Part shown: positions 1 to 8,771 of the stretch, piece by piece
Position numbering within the stretch: position 1 is the stretch's first letter
Layout of the letters: each line of letters opens with the position of its first letter
DNA from: Saccharopolyspora hordei
Lineage (GTDB): Bacteria; Actinomycetota; Actinomycetes; Mycobacteriales; Pseudonocardiaceae
Assembly (NCBI RefSeq): GCF_013410345.1
Contig: NZ_JACCFJ010000001.1
Span: 4,129,001-4,193,000 of the forward strand
Reading direction: 5' to 3'
DNA: 64,000 bases
Translations under genes and position numbers: made by a program
The notes under the pieces: model-generated
Database searches by the model: none
Told to the model about the DNA's origin: nothing
Seen by the model: only the letters and a program-made list of their open reading frames with translations

Positions 1-2
1 TG

Positions 3-1868
3 CTCGTCCCGGCCGCGCGGGTGCTGTCGGTGGTCGAGGAGGCCGGACGCGCGGGCGCGACCTGCGCGGTGGTGCTGTCCTCGGGGTTCGCCGAGGTCGG
101 CGACGAGGGCCGTGCCCTGCAGGAGCAGCTCGTCGAGGTGGCCCGCCGGTACGGGCTGCGGGTCATCGGCCCGAACTGCCAGGGGCTGCTCTACCGGCCC
201 ACCGGCCTGGTCGCCACGTTCACCGCCGCCGCGGCGGGGCCGCAGCACCCGGACTCCGGCATCGCCTACGTCGGGCAGAGCGGCGCGCTGGGCGGCAGCT
301 TCCTCGGCGGGGCCGCGGACCGCGGGATCGGGCTCACCGCCTGGGTCAGCGTCGGCAACCAGGCCGACCTCACCGCGACCGACGCGGCCGAACTGCTGGT
401 CGCCGACCCCCACGTGCGGGTGCTCGCCTGCTACCTGGAGGAGCTGCCGGACGGGGACCGCTGGCAGCGGCTGACCGAGCGGGCCGCCTCGGCCGGCAAG
501 CACGTCGCGGTGCTGCGCTCCGGCCGGTCCGCCGCGGGTGAGCGCGCCGTCGCCTCGCACACCGGTGCGCTGGTCCGGGCGGGCACCGCCTTCGACCTGC
601 TGACCCGCGAAGCCGGCGCGGTCGAGGTCGACGACCTCGACGAGCTGCTCGACGCGGCGGTGGCGCTGACCGGCGACTCCCGGCCGCGCGGCCACCGCAT
701 CGGCGTGATCACCAGCTCCGGCGGGGCGGGCGGCCTGGTGGCCGACCAGGCCGGCGCGGTCGGGCTGGAGCTGCCGGAGCTGGACGCCGCGACGCAGGAG
801 GCGCTGGCCCCGCTCATCCCGGCGTTCGGCAGCGCGGTGAACCCGGTGGACGTCACCGCGCAAGTCATCGACGACGCCGGCCAGTTCGGCGCGGTGTGCG
901 AGGCGGTCGCCGACTCCGACCAGGTGGACGCGGTGCTGGTGGTGCTCACCACGATCGGCGGCGCGGCGGCGGTGGAGGTCGCCGAGTCGATCCTGCGGGC
1001 CGCCAAGCGCAGCACCACACCGTTCGCGGTGGCGTGGATGTACTCCCGCGAGCAGGTCGCCGAGGCCAGCGCGCTGTTGCGCCGCAGCGGGATCCCCGTG
1101 CTGGACACGACCACCGCCGCGCTGCGCCTGCTCGCGCACCTGGTACCGCGGGGAGGCCGTCGGGCCGAGCCGGCGGCACCGCGCGGCCTGGCGCGGTTGC
1201 TGGACCGGCCGGCGCTCACCGAGGCCGCGGGCGCGCCGCTCCTCGACGCGGTCGGGATCGCCCGGCCGCGCGGGCAGGTGGTCACCGACCCCGCCGAGGC
1301 CGTGGCGGTCGCCCGCGAGATCGGCGACCACGTCGTGCTCAAGGTCCAGTCCCCCGACCTCACGCACAAGAGCGACGTCGGCGGTGTCGTCGTCGGCGTT
1401 CCCGCCGACCGCGCGGACGGCGCCACCCGCGACCTGCTCGACACCGTCGCGGCGAACGCACCGCACGCGCGCGTCGAGGGCGTGCTGGTCCAGGAAGTCG
1501 TCCCGCCCGGCGTCGAGCTGCTGCTCGGCGTGCAGGGCAGCGAGCACGGCTACCCGCCGGTGGTGACGGTCGGCATGGGCGGCACCGCGACCGAGCTCTA
1601 CCGGGACGTGGTGTCGGCGCTGGCCCCGCTCGACACCGACCAGGCGCTCGCCCTGCTGCGGCGCTTGCGCGGGTGGCCGCTGCTGGACGGGTTCCGCGGC
1701 CGGCCCCGCGGTGACGTGGCGGCAGCGGCCGCGGCGATCGCGGCGGTCTCCCAGGCCGCCGTCGAGCTCGGCGACGGTCTCGCCGAGATCGAGGTCAACC
1801 CGCTCGTGGTGCACGCGACCGGAGCGGTCGCCACCGACCTCGTCGTGACCAGCCATCCCCGGAGGTGA
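3..1868 (+). CDS. ADP-forming acyl-CoA synthetase (acetate--CoA ligase family), 5' end outside window
   Basis: An NDP-forming acyl-CoA synthetase makes a CoA thioester from a carboxylic acid with ATP. The reading frame is open from base 3, so the start and probably some 70 N-terminal residues lie upstream; 621 residues are visible, against about 690 in complete relatives. The visible part begins inside the CoA-binding fold (VLSSGFAEVG), continues through the succinyl-CoA-ligase-like domain with the SHTGAL segment carrying the expected phosphohistidine (about residue 186), and ends in an ATP-grasp domain (LKVQSPDLTHKSDVGGV). It is followed with almost no gap by a transporter and a pair of acyl-CoA dehydrogenases, so it probably activates the acid that the transporter imports. 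The exact substrate cannot be told from sequence. Confidence 0.9.
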   Translation, partial: LVPAARVLSVVEEAGRAGATCAVVLSSGFAEVGDEGRALQEQLVEVARRYGLRVIGPNCQGLLYRPTGLVATFTAAAAGPQHPDSGIAYVGQSGALGGSFLGGAADRGIGLTAWVSVGNQADLTATDAAELLVADPHVRVLACYLEELPDGDRWQRLTERAASAGKHVAVLRSGRSAAGERAVASHTGALVRAGTAFDLLTREAGAVEVDDLDELLDAAVALTGDSRPRGHRIGVITSSGGAGGLVADQAGAVGLELPELDAATQEALAPLIPAFGSAVNPVDVTAQVIDDAGQFGAVCEAVADSDQVDAVLVVLTTIGGAAAVEVAESILRAAKRSTTPFAVAWMYSREQVAEASALLRRSGIPVLDTTTAALRLLAHLVPRGGRRAEPAAPRGLARLLDRPALTEAAGAPLLDAVGIARPRGQVVTDPAEAVAVAREIGDHVVLKVQSPDLTHKSDVGGVVVGVPADRADGATRDLLDTVAANAPHARVEGVLVQEVVPPGVELLLGVQGSEHGYPPVVTVGMGGTATELYRDVVSALAPLDTDQALALLRRLRGWPLLDGFRGRPRGDVAAAAAAIAAVSQAAVELGDGLAEIEVNPLVVHATGAVATDLVVTSHPRR

Positions 1869-1870
1869 CC

Positions 1871-3199
1871 ATGAGCGGGTCAACGGAGCCCCGCCGCCCC
1901 ACCCACGTCCGCGCCGTCCTCAGCGGCGCCATCGGCAACACCGTCGAGTGGTACGACTGGTTCGTCTACGCCAACTTCGCGCTGTACTTCGCCGGGCGGT
2001 TCTTCCCGGAGGGCGACGCGACCGCGCAGCTGATGAACACCGCCGCGGTGTTCGCCGTGGGCTTCCTGGCCCGCCCGCTGGGCGGCTGGGTGCTGGGGCG
2101 CATCGCCGACCGCCGGGGCCGCAAGTTCGGCCTGACGCTGTCGGTGACCATGATGTCGATCAGCGCGCTGCTCATCGCGATCGCCCCGGACCACGAGCAG
2201 GCCGGGTACCTCGGTGCGGTGCTGCTGCTCCTCGCGCGCATCATGCAGGGGCTCAGCGTCGGCGGCGAGTACGCGGCCAGCGCCGCCTACCTCACCGAGG
2301 TGTCGCGGCGCGGCAGGCGCGGGCTGGGGTCGAGCTTCCAGTACGTGTCGGTCACCATCGGCCAGCTGCTCGGGCTGGTCGTGCTCATGGTGCTGCAGTC
2401 CACCCTCACCGAGCAGCAGCTGACCGCGTGGGGCTGGCGGATCCCGTTCGTCATCGGGGCGATCGCCGCACTTGTCGTGTTCTACCTGCGCCGCCGGATG
2501 CACGAGACCGCGGCCTACGCCGAGGAGGAGCGCCACGACTCCGAGCAGCGGCGCGGCACGCTGCGCGAGGTGTGGCGGCACCGCCGCGCCGCCGGGCTGG
2601 TGTTCGCGCTGACCCTGGGCGGCAGCGTCGCCTTCTACACCTACACCACGTACCTGACGAAGTACCTGGCGAACTCGGTGGGGTTGAGCAAGTCCGACGC
2701 CGCGCTCGTCATGTTCCTCGCGCTGTGCCTGTTCACCGTGCTGCTGCCGATCGGCGGGGCGATCTCGGACAAGGTCGGCCGGCGTCCGGTGCTCGTCTTC
2801 TTCGGCGTCGGCACCACGCTGGGCACCTACCCGATCATGACGGCGATGCAGCGGTGGCCCGGGTTCGGCGTCGCGCTGGCGCTCACCGCGCTGGCGCTGA
2901 CGATCGTGGCCGGGTACTCGTCGGTGAACGCGTGCGTGAAGGCCGAGCTGTTCCCCACCGGCATCCGCACCGTCGGGGTCGCGATCCCGTACGCGCTGGC
3001 GCAAGCCCTGTTCGGCGGGACCGCGGAGTACGTCGCGCTGGCGTTCCGCGACGCCGGTGTCGAGCACTGGTTCTTCTTCTACGTCTCGGCCTGCGGCCTG
3101 GTGTCGCTGCTGACCTACCTGCTGATGCCGGAGACGAGGACAGCGGCGCTGAGCCGCGCCGAGCAGCCGAGCGTTCCCGGGAAGGAGTCCGCGTGGTGA
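1871..3199 (+). CDS. MFS transporter, metabolite:H+ symporter (MHS) family
   Basis: A 442-residue twelve-helix proton symporter of the MHS branch, whose members carry small carboxylates or betaines. Family marks are the first helix with GNTVEWYDWFVYANFALYF and the cytoplasmic loop RPLGGWVLGRIADRRGRK. The ATG at 1871 is chosen because GGAGG at 1861-1865 sits five bases upstream; a GTG at 1865 overlaps the preceding stop but has no ribosome site. It lies in a tight five-gene run with the upstream synthetase and the two dehydrogenases, overlapping the first of these by four bases. It probably brings in the substrate of that pathway. Confidence 0.88.
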   Translation: MSGSTEPRRPTHVRAVLSGAIGNTVEWYDWFVYANFALYFAGRFFPEGDATAQLMNTAAVFAVGFLARPLGGWVLGRIADRRGRKFGLTLSVTMMSISALLIAIAPDHEQAGYLGAVLLLLARIMQGLSVGGEYAASAAYLTEVSRRGRRGLGSSFQYVSVTIGQLLGLVVLMVLQSTLTEQQLTAWGWRIPFVIGAIAALVVFYLRRRMHETAAYAEEERHDSEQRRGTLREVWRHRRAAGLVFALTLGGSVAFYTYTTYLTKYLANSVGLSKSDAALVMFLALCLFTVLLPIGGAISDKVGRRPVLVFFGVGTTLGTYPIMTAMQRWPGFGVALALTALALTIVAGYSSVNACVKAELFPTGIRTVGVAIPYALAQALFGGTAEYVALAFRDAGVEHWFFFYVSACGLVSLLTYLLMPETRTAALSRAEQPSVPGKESAW

Positions 3200-4287
3200 A
3201 CTCGTCGTTGGACGGACTGCGCCGCGAGGTGCGCGAGCTGTGCCGCGCGTGGCGCGAGGCGGGCCGCTACCGGCCGCGGCCGGACGCCTGGTTGCGGTCG
3301 TTCGACCTGGCCTTCAGCAAGGAGCTCGCCGAGCGCGGCTGGTTGGGCATGACCTGGCCGCGGTCGGTGGGCGGTGGTGAGCGGTCGAACCTGGCCCGCC
3401 TGGTGCTCACCGAGGAACTGCTGCGCGCCGGCGCCCCCGTGGCCGCGCACTGGATCGGCGACCGGCAGATCGGGCCGGCGGTCCTGCGGTACGGCTCCGA
3501 GCGGTTGCAGCAGGAGGTCCTGCCCGGCATCGCCGCCGCGGAGCACGTCTTCTGCCTCGGCATGAGCGAACCCGACGCGGGCTCGGACCTCGCGGCGGTG
3601 CGCACCACCGCGACCCGCGTGCCGGGAGGCTGGCGGATCGACGGCCGCAAGATCTGGACCAGCCACGCGCACCGCGCCACGCACGCCTACCTGCTGGCAC
3701 GCAGCGAGAAGTCGGAGGTCAAGCACGCGGGGCTGACCGAGTTCGTGCTGGACATGGACTCGCCCGGCGTGTCGGTGTCACCGATCGTGGACATGGCCGG
3801 CTCGCACCACTTCAACGAGGTGGTGTTCGAGAACGTCTTCGTCCCGGAGCACCGGGTGATCGGCACGGTCGGTGACGGCTGGAAGCAGGTCACCGAGCAG
3901 CTGTCCTACGAGCGCGGCGGACCGGAGCGGGTGCTGTCGACCTACCCGGTGCTGGCCGAACTGCTGGAGGTCGCCGACGACGGGCTGCTGGAGGAGGTCG
4001 GCGAGCTGGTCGCGCGGTTGGGCACGCTGCGCGCGCTGTGCGTGCGGGTCGCCGAGGCGATGGACGCCGGCGAGGCCCCGGTCCAGGCGGCCGCCACCCT
4101 GAAGTACCTCGGCACCGCGTTCGAGCGCGACGTCCTCGAATGCGCGCGGCGGGCAACCGGATCCGGGGTGGTCGACCCGGGGAGCGCGCTGGGCGAGGCC
4201 ATCCTCGCCTCGCCGGGGTTCGGCATCCGGGGCGGCTCCTCCGAAGTGCTGCTGTCCATCCTCGCCAAGCAGGAGGCCCGGCGATGA
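3196..4287 (+). CDS. acyl-CoA dehydrogenase, larger partner of an adjacent pair
   Basis: A 363-residue flavoprotein dehydrogenase of the acyl-CoA dehydrogenase (ACAD) fold. The FAD-binding middle domain shows GMSEPDAGSDLAAVRTTATR, and the C-terminal end has GGSSEVLLSI where many family members have YEGT plus a catalytic Glu. The starts GTG 3193 and GTG 3196 are both possible; 3196 is preferred because it overlaps the transporter stop as GTGA, with AAGGAG eight bases upstream. It overlaps the next, shorter ACAD gene by four bases (ATGA). Known actinobacterial sterol side-chain dehydrogenases are alpha2beta2 heterotetramers made from such adjacent unlike genes, so a heteromeric enzyme is inferred. 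Confidence 0.88.
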   Translation: MNSSLDGLRREVRELCRAWREAGRYRPRPDAWLRSFDLAFSKELAERGWLGMTWPRSVGGGERSNLARLVLTEELLRAGAPVAAHWIGDRQIGPAVLRYGSERLQQEVLPGIAAAEHVFCLGMSEPDAGSDLAAVRTTATRVPGGWRIDGRKIWTSHAHRATHAYLLARSEKSEVKHAGLTEFVLDMDSPGVSVSPIVDMAGSHHFNEVVFENVFVPEHRVIGTVGDGWKQVTEQLSYERGGPERVLSTYPVLAELLEVADDGLLEEVGELVARLGTLRALCVRVAEAMDAGEAPVQAAATLKYLGTAFERDVLECARRATGSGVVDPGSALGEAILASPGFGIRGGSSEVLLSILAKQEARR

Positions 4288-5240
4288 GCACGGAGAACTC
4301 GCTGATCACCCGCGTCGCCGCGGACGTGCTGTCGGGCGTCGACCCGGAAGCACCCGCGGACGCGCTGCACCCGGTGTGGCCGACGCTGGTGGAACTGGGC
4401 TGGCCGCAGGTCGGCGTGCCCGAGGAACGCGGCGGCGCGGGCGGGAGCCTGCACGACCTCGTCGAGCTGGTGGCGGCCACGGCGGCGAGCGGCGTGAGCG
4501 TGCCGTTGCTGGAGGTGGCGGTGTCGCGCTGGGTGCTCGGCGCGGAGCTGGCGGACGCTCCCCTGGTCGTCACCACCACCGGCCTGGAGGCGGTGCCGTG
4601 GGCGCGCCACGCCAGCCACGTCCTGGTGCGACCGGAGCGGGAACCCGCCTTCCTGGCCGAGCGCGGCGCCCTCGAGGTGGTGCCCGGCGAGAACCTGGCG
4701 GGCGAACCCCGCGACGCGGTGCGGGTGACCGGAGCGACCACTGCCCTGCCCGACGCCCCGTCGCACGAGGAGGTGCTAGCGCGCGCGGCGTTGCTCAAGG
4801 CGGCAGCACTGCTCGGTGCGGCGCGCGGCGCGTACCGGCACACGCGCGAACACGTCACGCAGCGCGAGCAGTTCGGCCGGCCGCTCGTCGCGCTCAAGCC
4901 CGTGGCCTCGTCGCTGGCGGAGATGCGCGTGCACCTCGTGGCCACCGAGGCCGCCGTCGCGCGCGCCGCGCGCGGGCACGAGGAGGACCCCGACCGGGCG
5001 CTGGCCGCCACGGCTGCGGCGAAGGTGACCGCGGCGCGCACCGCGACCAGCGTCGCGCGCGCGGCGCACCAGCTGCACGGGGCGATGGGAGTGACGCGGG
5101 AGCACCCGCTGCACCACGTCACCCGGAAGTTGTGGGCGTGGCGGGACGAATCCGGCACCGAGCGGAGCTGGTCGGCCCGTCTCGGGCGAGCTGCGCTCAC
5201 CGGCGGCGAAGCCGCGCTCTGGGACCACCTCACCGCCTGA
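4284..5240 (+). CDS. acyl-CoA dehydrogenase, shorter partner of an adjacent pair
   Basis: A 318-residue ACAD-fold protein, shorter and more divergent than its neighbour. The N-terminal helical domain is recognisable (LGWPQVGVPEERGGAGG), the middle domain is reduced, and the C-terminal domain is clear (HQLHGAMGVTREHPLHH, then WRDESGTERSW). That last segment is like the partner subunits of heteromeric steroid-type ACADs. AGGAGG at 4271-4276 precedes the ATG by seven bases, and the ATG overlaps the upstream stop. The four-base overlap suggests coupled translation in equal amounts, as expected for two subunits of one enzyme; the physical complex is inference. Confidence 0.85.
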   Translation: MSTENSLITRVAADVLSGVDPEAPADALHPVWPTLVELGWPQVGVPEERGGAGGSLHDLVELVAATAASGVSVPLLEVAVSRWVLGAELADAPLVVTTTGLEAVPWARHASHVLVRPEREPAFLAERGALEVVPGENLAGEPRDAVRVTGATTALPDAPSHEEVLARAALLKAAALLGAARGAYRHTREHVTQREQFGRPLVALKPVASSLAEMRVHLVATEAAVARAARGHEEDPDRALAATAAAKVTAARTATSVARAAHQLHGAMGVTREHPLHHVTRKLWAWRDESGTERSWSARLGRAALTGGEAALWDHLTA

Positions 5241-5295
5241 CGGCCGGGAGCGCGCAGCGGCGCCGGAGCACTGATGCGCGCTCCCGAGCGAGTCG

Positions 5296-5301
5296 TATTC
5301 T
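5296..5301 (+). promoter_or_regulatory. possible -10 element of a leaderless TetR transcript
   Basis: TATTCT lies six bases before the GTG of the TetR gene at 5308. With no ribosome site in front of that GTG, this spacing fits a leaderless mRNA, which is common in actinomycetes. No convincing -35 is visible; the nearest candidate is CTGATG at 5271. Confidence 0.35.
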
Positions 5302-5307
5302 GGGTGC

Positions 5308-5925
5308 GTGACGACGGCATCGGACTCCTCGTCCCACACCGGCCCGGCGATCCCGCGCGGCCAGGGCGGCGACGCGCTCTCCGTTGCGGCGCGGGAGATC
5401 TTCGCCGAGCGGGGCTACCACGGCGCGTCCATCCGGGACATCGCCAGGCGGGCCGGGTTGAGCCTGTCCGCGCTGTACTACTGGCACTCCAGCAAGCAGG
5501 AGCTGTTCGCCGGTCTGCTGGAGGACAGCGTCGACGACTACGTGCGCACCTGCGGTGCGGCGCTGCGCGACTGCGCCGACGACCCGGCCGAGCGGCTGCG
5601 CGCGCTCGTGCGCGCCACCGTGGACTACCGGGTGCGGCGGCGGGTGGAGAGCACCATCGCCGCCCGGGACGCCGACAACCTGGACCCGGTGCACGCGCAA
5701 CGGCTCGCCGAGCTGCGCAGGTCGGCGACGCAGCTGTTCGACGACATCATCGAAGACGGGGTGCGGCGCGGGACGTTCCGCTGCGAACACCCCGCCGAGG
5801 CGCGGCGGGCGATCCAGGCCGCGTGCAACGCCATCCCGCAGTGGTACGACCCGGACGGGGACGTCGACCCGGCCGAGCTGGCCGACCGCTACGTCACCAT
5901 CGCGCTGCGCATCGTCGGCGCCTGA
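5308..5925 (+). CDS. TetR family transcriptional regulator
   Basis: A 205-residue TetR-type repressor. The N-terminal DNA-binding domain (about residues 22-70) shows AREIFAERGYHGASI followed by the recognition region AGLSLSALYYWHSSK. The remaining two thirds would be the ligand-binding helical domain, here with IPQWYDPDGDVDPAELADR near the end, as in regulators of acyl-CoA metabolism. It sits 67 bases after the ACAD pair and runs into the convergent AtuA-like gene with only eight bases between stops. It probably controls the preceding operon or the flanking CoA-pathway genes; its operator was not identified. Confidence 0.87.
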   Translation: MTTASDSSSHTGPAIPRGQGGDALSVAAREIFAERGYHGASIRDIARRAGLSLSALYYWHSSKQELFAGLLEDSVDDYVRTCGAALRDCADDPAERLRALVRATVDYRVRRRVESTIAARDADNLDPVHAQRLAELRRSATQLFDDIIEDGVRRGTFRCEHPAEARRAIQAACNAIPQWYDPDGDVDPAELADRYVTIALRIVGA

Positions 5926-5933
5926 AGCGGCCG

Positions 5934-7709
5934 TCAGCCGTGCGCGGCCGGTCCGCGTTCCAGCAGCTCCACCGGGACGTCGACGTGCCGGGCGCGGAGG
6001 AACTCGCCGACCGCCTTGCCGATCGGGTCCACCCGCAGGTTGCTCGAACCACCGGTGCCCAGCAGTCCGCGCAGGACGAAGTGCACCGCCCGCAGGTGCG
6101 GGAACTCGTGCCGGACGATGTCGAGGTCCTTCGCCTCGGGCATCAGCCGCCGCAGCTCCTCGGTGCTGAGCAGGCTGCGCAGCCACGGCCACGCCTTCGG
6201 GTCGGCCACCCACAGGCCGACGTTGCTGTTGCCGCCCTTGTCACCGCTGCGCGCGTGCACGAGGCGGCCGAGCGGGACGCGGCGGGTCTCGCCGAGCGCC
6301 ACCGGCGCCGGTTCCGGGTGCGTGGGCTGGCTCGGCTGCTCGGTGGCCGGTGGCGGGTCGACCGCGATCCGGGTGCCGTCGTCGAGCACCACCTCGTGCG
6401 GCACCGCGTCGATCGCCAGCAGCGACGGCCAGTAGTCGATGCGCGGTTTCGGCGAGCTGGACTGGCGCGCCGCGTTGTCGGTGAAGAAGCCGGGGATGCT
6501 CGACAGGAACAGCTCGCCGATGCCCTCGGACAGCCGTGCCAGCGGCTCCCGCTCGGCGGCGGTGGCCATGATGCGCACTTGGACGGTGGCGTCCCACTGG
6601 CGGTCCGGGTCCTCGGCGGCCGTGCCGAGCGCAGTCACGTCGAGCTCGGCGTCCACCCCCTCCAGCAGCGCCTCGGCCTGGGCGCGGACGAGCGCGACCT
6701 TCTCGTCGACGTCCAGGCCGGTGGCGTAGACGCTGACGACGATCTGGTGGCCGATCGGGGCGAACATCGCGACCTTGGTCGACGGGGGCGGCGGGGAGCC
6801 GGTGGCGCCGGAGATCTCCACGCGGTCCGGTGCGAGCTGGCGCAGCCGCACGGTGTCCAGGTGCGCGGTGACGTCCGGGTTGAGGTAGCGCGGGCCCTGG
6901 ATCTCGTACACCAGCTGGGCGGTCACGGTGTCCACTGTGACCGTTCCGCCGTCACCGGGGTGCTTGGTGATGACCGTGGTGCCGTCGGCGTCGATCTCGG
7001 CGACCGGGAAGCCGGGGCGGACCATCCCCGGCACCTGGGTGAAGCCGGAGAAGTTCCCGCCGACCGCGTGCGGCCCGCACTCGATGACGTGCCCGGCGAC
7101 CACCGCGGCGGCGAGCCGGTCCCAGTCGTCGGGGCGCCAGTCGTGCCACCACGCGGCCGGGCCCGCGGTGAGCGAGGCGTCGGTGACCCGCCCGCACACC
7201 ACCACGTCCGCGCCGGCGCGCAGGGCCGCGGCGATCCCCCACCCGCCGAGGTAGGCGTTGGCCGCGATGGGCCGGTGCCCCCAGTCGGCCAGCGGCGCAC
7301 CGCTGTCCATGCTGCGCATCTCGTGCCCCGCGGCCAGCAGGTCATCCACTGTGGACAGGATGTTGTCGCCCTCCACGTGCGCGACCCGCAGCGGCGCGCC
7401 GTTCTCGGTGACCATCGCGCGCACCGCCGCGGCCAGCCCCGCCGGGTTGAACCCGCCGGCGTTGACCACCACCTTGGTGCCGCGTTCGGCCAGCGCTCCC
7501 AGGTGCGGTCGGAGCTGGTCGAGGAAGTACTCGACGTAGCCCTTGGACGGGTCCGTGCGGTGCCGGGCCGCCAGCATGGCGAGGGTGAACTCGGCCAGGT
7601 AGTCGCCGATCAGCACGTCGCAGGGCGCGCCGGCCATCGCCTCGTCCAGGGCGCTGCGCCGGTCGCCCAAGTAGCCGGAGAACCCGCCGATCCGGATGGC
7701 CCGCGTCAT
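5934..7709 (-). CDS. AtuA-like protein (acyclic terpene utilisation family, DUF1446) with C-terminal AtuA-like domain
   Basis: A 591-residue cytoplasmic protein of the AtuA family, named from a Pseudomonas acyclic terpene gene; its biochemical reaction is unknown. The N-terminal domain (about residues 1-450) opens with IRIGGFSGYLGDRRSAL and contains DVLIGDYLAEFTLAML and GRVTDASLTAGP, typical of the family. The C-terminal 100 residues (LVHARSGDKGGNSNVGLW, then HEFPHLRAVHFVLRG) match the separate small domain often encoded by an adjacent gene, fused here. The ATG at 7709 is supported by homology; the frame stays open upstream into the next gene, but that part is antisense shadow. It is last in a four-gene minus-strand operon. 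Confidence 0.85.
   Translation of the reverse strand: MTRAIRIGGFSGYLGDRRSALDEAMAGAPCDVLIGDYLAEFTLAMLAARHRTDPSKGYVEYFLDQLRPHLGALAERGTKVVVNAGGFNPAGLAAAVRAMVTENGAPLRVAHVEGDNILSTVDDLLAAGHEMRSMDSGAPLADWGHRPIAANAYLGGWGIAAALRAGADVVVCGRVTDASLTAGPAAWWHDWRPDDWDRLAAAVVAGHVIECGPHAVGGNFSGFTQVPGMVRPGFPVAEIDADGTTVITKHPGDGGTVTVDTVTAQLVYEIQGPRYLNPDVTAHLDTVRLRQLAPDRVEISGATGSPPPPSTKVAMFAPIGHQIVVSVYATGLDVDEKVALVRAQAEALLEGVDAELDVTALGTAAEDPDRQWDATVQVRIMATAAEREPLARLSEGIGELFLSSIPGFFTDNAARQSSSPKPRIDYWPSLLAIDAVPHEVVLDDGTRIAVDPPPATEQPSQPTHPEPAPVALGETRRVPLGRLVHARSGDKGGNSNVGLWVADPKAWPWLRSLLSTEELRRLMPEAKDLDIVRHEFPHLRAVHFVLRGLLGTGGSSNLRVDPIGKAVGEFLRARHVDVPVELLERGPAAHG
7345..7355. repeat. TCCACWGTGGA palindrome, one of several in the window
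   Basis: A perfect odd-centred palindrome. The 11-base form recurs at 51592-51602, 59565-59575 and 63790-63800. The 9-base core CCACWGTGG is also present at 28845-28853, 38464-38472 and 40467-40475, and near matches occur at about 6931, 14122 and 47513. Within genes it is read as Thr-Val using the rare codons ACT or ACA before GTG. Confidence 0.8.
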
Positions 7710-7741
7710 TGGTCTCGCCTCCACGTCGTGTCGTCGCCGCC

Positions 7742-8770
7742 TCACACCAGCCCGAGCTCTCGCACCGCGTCCCACGCCAGCTGCGCCTGGCGGAGCTCCT
7801 CCGCCGCGCGCGCCTCGGCGTCGTAGCCGTCGTCGCCCATCACCCCGGCCAGGTAGCGGGCGCGCACCCCGGCGGTGATGCAGCAGGACCGCCAGCGCTG
7901 GAAGGCCACGTAGTACGAGAGGCGCGAGACGTCGCGGCCGGTCAGCTCGGCGTAGCGCGCGACGACCTCGTCGCGGCCGGGGAACCCGGGTTCGGCGGTG
8001 GGACCGTGGGCGACGCCAGGGACATCGTCCCCCGGTTCGACCCACGACGCCACCAGCCAGCCGAGGTCGGCCAGCGGGTCGCCCAGGGTGGCCAGCTCCC
8101 AGTCGAAGACGGCCAGCACCTCGCCGTCGGGCGCGAACGACAGGTTGCCCGGCCGGAAGTCACCGTGCACGATCCCGGTACTCTGCTCGGGGACCCCGGC
8201 CACCAGCGCGTCGTGCACCGCGTCCAGCAGCTCCAGGTCGGGCGCGCCGGACTGGTGCACCTGCCGCTGCCACCGGCTCAGCTGCCGCTGCAGGTAGCCG
8301 TCGCGGCGGGCGACACCGCCGAGCCCCACCGCGTCCGGGTCGATGGTGTGCAGCGCCGCCAGGCACTCCACCGTCGCCATCCCGGCCCGCCGTCGGGCCT
8401 CCAGCGAGAAGGGCGCCGCCGCGGCCCCGTCGCCGAGCACCGTGCCGTCGACGAAGCCCATCACGTAGAACTCGGCGCCGGTCACCGAGGTGTCCGAGCA
8501 GTACGCCAACGGCTCGGGAACCGGCACCGCGGTGCCGTGCAGGGCGGAGAGGAACCGCCACTCGCGGCTCATGTCGTGCGCGGTGCTGAGCACCCCGCCG
8601 GTGGGTGGCCGGCGCAGCGCGCGCACCACGCCGTCGGCGTCGGTGACCCGGTAGGTCAGGTTGGACCGGCCGCCGGAGACCAGCGAGAAGGTCACCGGCG
8701 GGCGCAGGCCCGGCACGTTGTCGCGCAACCAGCGCTCGGTGGGGCCCGGTTCGATGCCGCGCAGCTCCAC
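7742..8770 (-). CDS. phosphotransferase family protein (APH fold, ACAD10/11-LvaA type)
   Basis: A 342-residue kinase of the aminoglycoside phosphotransferase fold, in the branch that includes the kinase half of ACAD10/11 and bacterial LvaA. Those enzymes phosphorylate hydroxyacyl-CoA esters rather than antibiotics (family knowledge). Seen here are the glycine-rich N-lobe (FSLVSGGRSNLTYRV), the catalytic loop HGDFRPGN (about residue 198), the metal-binding region VFDWELATLGDPLADLGWL and the C-terminal helix with VAFQRWRSC. The GTG start lies one base after the stop of the acyl-CoA ligase gene, so the two are surely co-transcribed and probably act in sequence. Confidence 0.85.
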   Translation of the reverse strand: MELRGIEPGPTERWLRDNVPGLRPPVTFSLVSGGRSNLTYRVTDADGVVRALRRPPTGGVLSTAHDMSREWRFLSALHGTAVPVPEPLAYCSDTSVTGAEFYVMGFVDGTVLGDGAAAAPFSLEARRRAGMATVECLAALHTIDPDAVGLGGVARRDGYLQRQLSRWQRQVHQSGAPDLELLDAVHDALVAGVPEQSTGIVHGDFRPGNLSFAPDGEVLAVFDWELATLGDPLADLGWLVASWVEPGDDVPGVAHGPTAEPGFPGRDEVVARYAELTGRDVSRLSYYVAFQRWRSCCITAGVRARYLAGVMGDDGYDAEARAAEELRQAQLAWDAVRELGLV

Positions 8771-8771
8771 G

